Below are positions 5,653 through 7,103 of a DNA stretch of 7,103 nt, piece after piece. The stretch covers positions 1-7,103 of the forward strand of contig CAMXZR010000079.1 in assembly GCA_947253595.1 (NCBI GenBank), read 5' to 3'. The notes beneath the pieces were generated by a model. The model saw nothing but the letters and a program-made list of their open reading frames with translations, ran no database searches and was not told the DNA's origin. The position numbers and the translations under genes are program-made. Each line of letters begins with the position of its first letter. Positions within the stretch are counted from its first letter, which is position 1. The DNA comes from an uncultured Olsenella sp. (lineage in GTDB: Bacteria > Actinomycetota > Coriobacteriia > Coriobacteriales > Atopobiaceae).

Positions 5653-7103
5653 GGCTCGAGCATTCCTCTCAGGTCTTCTGCGTAGTCCTCGATTAGGCGG
5701 GGGCCGTTTTCGTCGAACTCTATGGCCGTGTCGCCCAGGAGGTCGAAGAGCTTCTCGTTTGCCGAGTCGGCGAGCATCTCCGTCGTGCGTGCGGTGCCGC
5801 CGGGGCCTGGCCTCCCGTCGAGCAGGGCGCGCAGGAGGGCGAGCTCCTCCTGGTCGAGGCCACAGAGAGAGGGCGGGCCTCCCATGGGGTCCCTGCCCTG
5901 TGCGCCGTTCGGCGGCGGGGGCGCAGGGGTGTCTGACGTCGCGGCGGGGCGGGACATGCCGGCGGAGGATGCGACGTCACTCTCGTCCGGCATGCGGGGC
6001 GAGGCCGTCACGGGGGCGAACGGCAGTGACTCGCGGTGCAGGTCGTCGGGCGGGCAGTCGCCGCGCTCCTCGTCCACCAGCAGGGCCTCTTGGGTGATGG
6101 CTGCTGCGGAGCGAATCGAGCCCAGCTTGGAGAGGTCGAAGCTGATCCGGCGTCGCTCGGCCCTTTGGGAGCGCTCGCGCTCCAGCGCGCTCTCCTTCTG
6201 GATCATGCCGACGACGTAGGCGGGAAGGCGCTGCTCCTTGAGGGGGTGGCCGAAGTCCCAGTCGTCGCGCATCTGGCGGTCTATGCCGCGGACGATCCTT
6301 CCAAGATCGCGGCTCCTGTTGCCGAGGGAGAACTCCTTGCGCAGCTTCCAGCGGCCAAAGCGGTGCGTGATCGTCTCCGCGGGCGTGAGGCGCACGAGCA
6401 GGCCCTCCGGCCTGGGGGCCTGCTCGAGGGGGACGCCGGCGAAGGGGTAGTAGGCGTGCTCCTGGGCGAGCCCCACCAGACTGTCGACGAAGTCCGTCTT
6501 GCGCCGCTTGGCGCAGTGGTGGACCAGGCGGGCGAAGACCCCGGCCGCCACCCGTGCCGCCTCGTTGGGATGCTCCCTGAGGAAGGGCGAGCGCTCCGGC
6601 GGGTACGAGGAGACTCTCCCAAGGGCCTCCCAGAGCTCGGCTGCCGTGGGCGTCGGACCTTCCTGGTCTGCGGGGGAGAGGCCTCGGAGGCCCTCCTCGC
6701 AGAGTCGTGCCCGCTCGGCGCGACGCAGGGTCATGACCGACCGCGCGAAGTCGCGCTCCTCCTCGCTGGTGGCGAGCTTGGGGTCGAGCTGGTGGCAGAC
6801 CACGTAGTCGCGCAGCAGCCGCTCGAGGTCTAGCACGATCCCTTCCGCGGTACCTGGCTGCTCCGCGGTCTGGTCTTGGCAGAAGTCGACGAGGCGGCGG
6901 AGCTCGAGCGCAATGGGCGCGTCGGGCTCGGTGCCCACGCCGTTGACGAGTTCGTAGGCGAGGAGCCGTGCGAAGGTGGAGGGGGCGTCCGACGCCTCGT
7001 CCCGTCGCCAGAGCGCGCGCCAGCTGAAGTACCCGCGCAGCTCCCGGTCGCTCAGCTCCTGATAGGTGGGCAGGTAACGGAAGGGGAGGGTGCCCTGGTA
7101 GGG
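5649..7103 (-). CDS. sngA: TerB-N/TerB-C domain protein, Shango SngA (5' partial)
   Basis: 484 residues are visible; the frame is open to the right edge, so the true start is outside. The first visible stretch, beginning PYQGTLPFRYLPTYQEL and going on to RGYFSWRALWRR and ARLLAYELVNGVG, has the character of the TerB-N domain: an aromatic segment, then YFxWR, then a YELxNG helix. It probably extends to about visible residue 190. A middle region (about 225-345) carries RKEFSLGNRSRD and a basic helix ending in FDLSKLGSIRSAA. A Pro-rich linker (about 350-413) leads to a TerB-C domain with the typical SANEKLFDLLGDTAIE and IEDYAEDL. GTG codons inside, for example at 6938, could look like starts, but homology clearly continues upstream of them. 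TerB-like domains belong to tellurite/stress systems described as metal-binding or membrane-linked. Here the ATPase and helicase partners point to phage defence. Its sensing role is inferred. Confidence 0.9.
   Translation of the reverse strand, partial: PYQGTLPFRYLPTYQELSDRELRGYFSWRALWRRDEASDAPSTFARLLAYELVNGVGTEPDAPIALELRRLVDFCQDQTAEQPGTAEGIVLDLERLLRDYVVCHQLDPKLATSEEERDFARSVMTLRRAERARLCEEGLRGLSPADQEGPTPTAAELWEALGRVSSYPPERSPFLREHPNEAARVAAGVFARLVHHCAKRRKTDFVDSLVGLAQEHAYYPFAGVPLEQAPRPEGLLVRLTPAETITHRFGRWKLRKEFSLGNRSRDLGRIVRGIDRQMRDDWDFGHPLKEQRLPAYVVGMIQKESALERERSQRAERRRISFDLSKLGSIRSAAAITQEALLVDEERGDCPPDDLHRESLPFAPVTASPRMPDESDVASSAGMSRPAATSDTPAPPPPNGAQGRDPMGGPPSLCGLDQEELALLRALLDGRPGPGGTARTTEMLADSANEKLFDLLGDTAIEFDENGPRLIEDYAEDLRGMLEP

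Noticed and set aside
4225..5685. Plus-strand ORF of 486 codons opposite sngB
   Set aside because: It is antisense to the BrxD-like ATPase with intact Walker motifs, and shows no domain of its own.
5649..6938. Full-length SngA starting at the GTG at 6938
   Set aside because: The frame stays open to 7103, and the upstream 55 codons carry the conserved YFxWR and YELxNG parts of TerB-N, so the start lies off the window.
1831..7103. BREX type 2 or type 6 system
   Set aside because: The ATPase and helicase resemble BrxD and BrxHI, but no PglX methyltransferase, PglZ phosphatase or PglY-like gene is present, and a TerB-N/TerB-C gene heads the set. BREX genes beyond the right edge cannot be excluded.
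5649..7103. Tellurite resistance operon
   Set aside because: TerB domains alone do not show tellurite resistance. TerC, TerD and TerZ-type genes are absent, and the helicase/ATPase partners point to defence.

Overview
The window is high-GC DNA that codes almost throughout. Codon use and gene content suggest a high-GC Gram-positive anaerobe. A Coriobacteriia member (Olsenella/Collinsella/Atopobium-like Actinomycetota) is my best guess, because the pair of a CD1871A-family CXXC microprotein and a membrane polyferredoxin is typical of anaerobic Firmicutes and Coriobacteriia. There is no rRNA or other direct taxonomic marker, so this is inference.

Left part (1-1861): a membrane-bound 4Fe-4S protein of the NapH/MauN type (minus strand, 3' end off the window) follows a 56-residue CXXC microprotein with a 9-nt gap. 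Divergent from them on the plus strand is a complete OmpR/PhoB-type response regulator. The 137-bp gap between the divergent units carries a TTAAGT direct repeat with an 11-bp period, the geometry expected for a dimer of such a regulator. The regulator has no histidine kinase beside it. Its stop codon still sits in an ATGA overlap of the kind that normally starts the partner kinase, but the frame then closes after 19 codons.

Right part (1831-7103): three tightly packed minus-strand genes, read from the right edge leftward. They encode a TerB-N/TerB-C domain protein (5' end off the window), a BrxD-like P-loop ATPase and an Lhr/BrxHI-like DEAH helicase. The first pair overlaps by ATGA; the second has a 9-nt gap with the Shine-Dalgarno sequence over the upstream stop. 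TerB-like protein + ATPase + helicase in this arrangement matches the Shango anti-phage defence system (SngA, SngB, SngC). The last gene runs convergently 31 bp into the response regulator gene, at the point where a kinase gene would be expected.

Reading of the whole: a phage-defence operon lies next to, and probably was inserted into or displaced part of, a two-component/redox locus. The three Shango proteins probably act as one complex (TerB sensor or adaptor, ATPase, nucleic-acid helicase). The left-hand genes form a separate electron-transfer or redox unit that is probably controlled by the response regulator. No RNA genes, insertion sequences, CRISPR arrays or clear terminators were seen.
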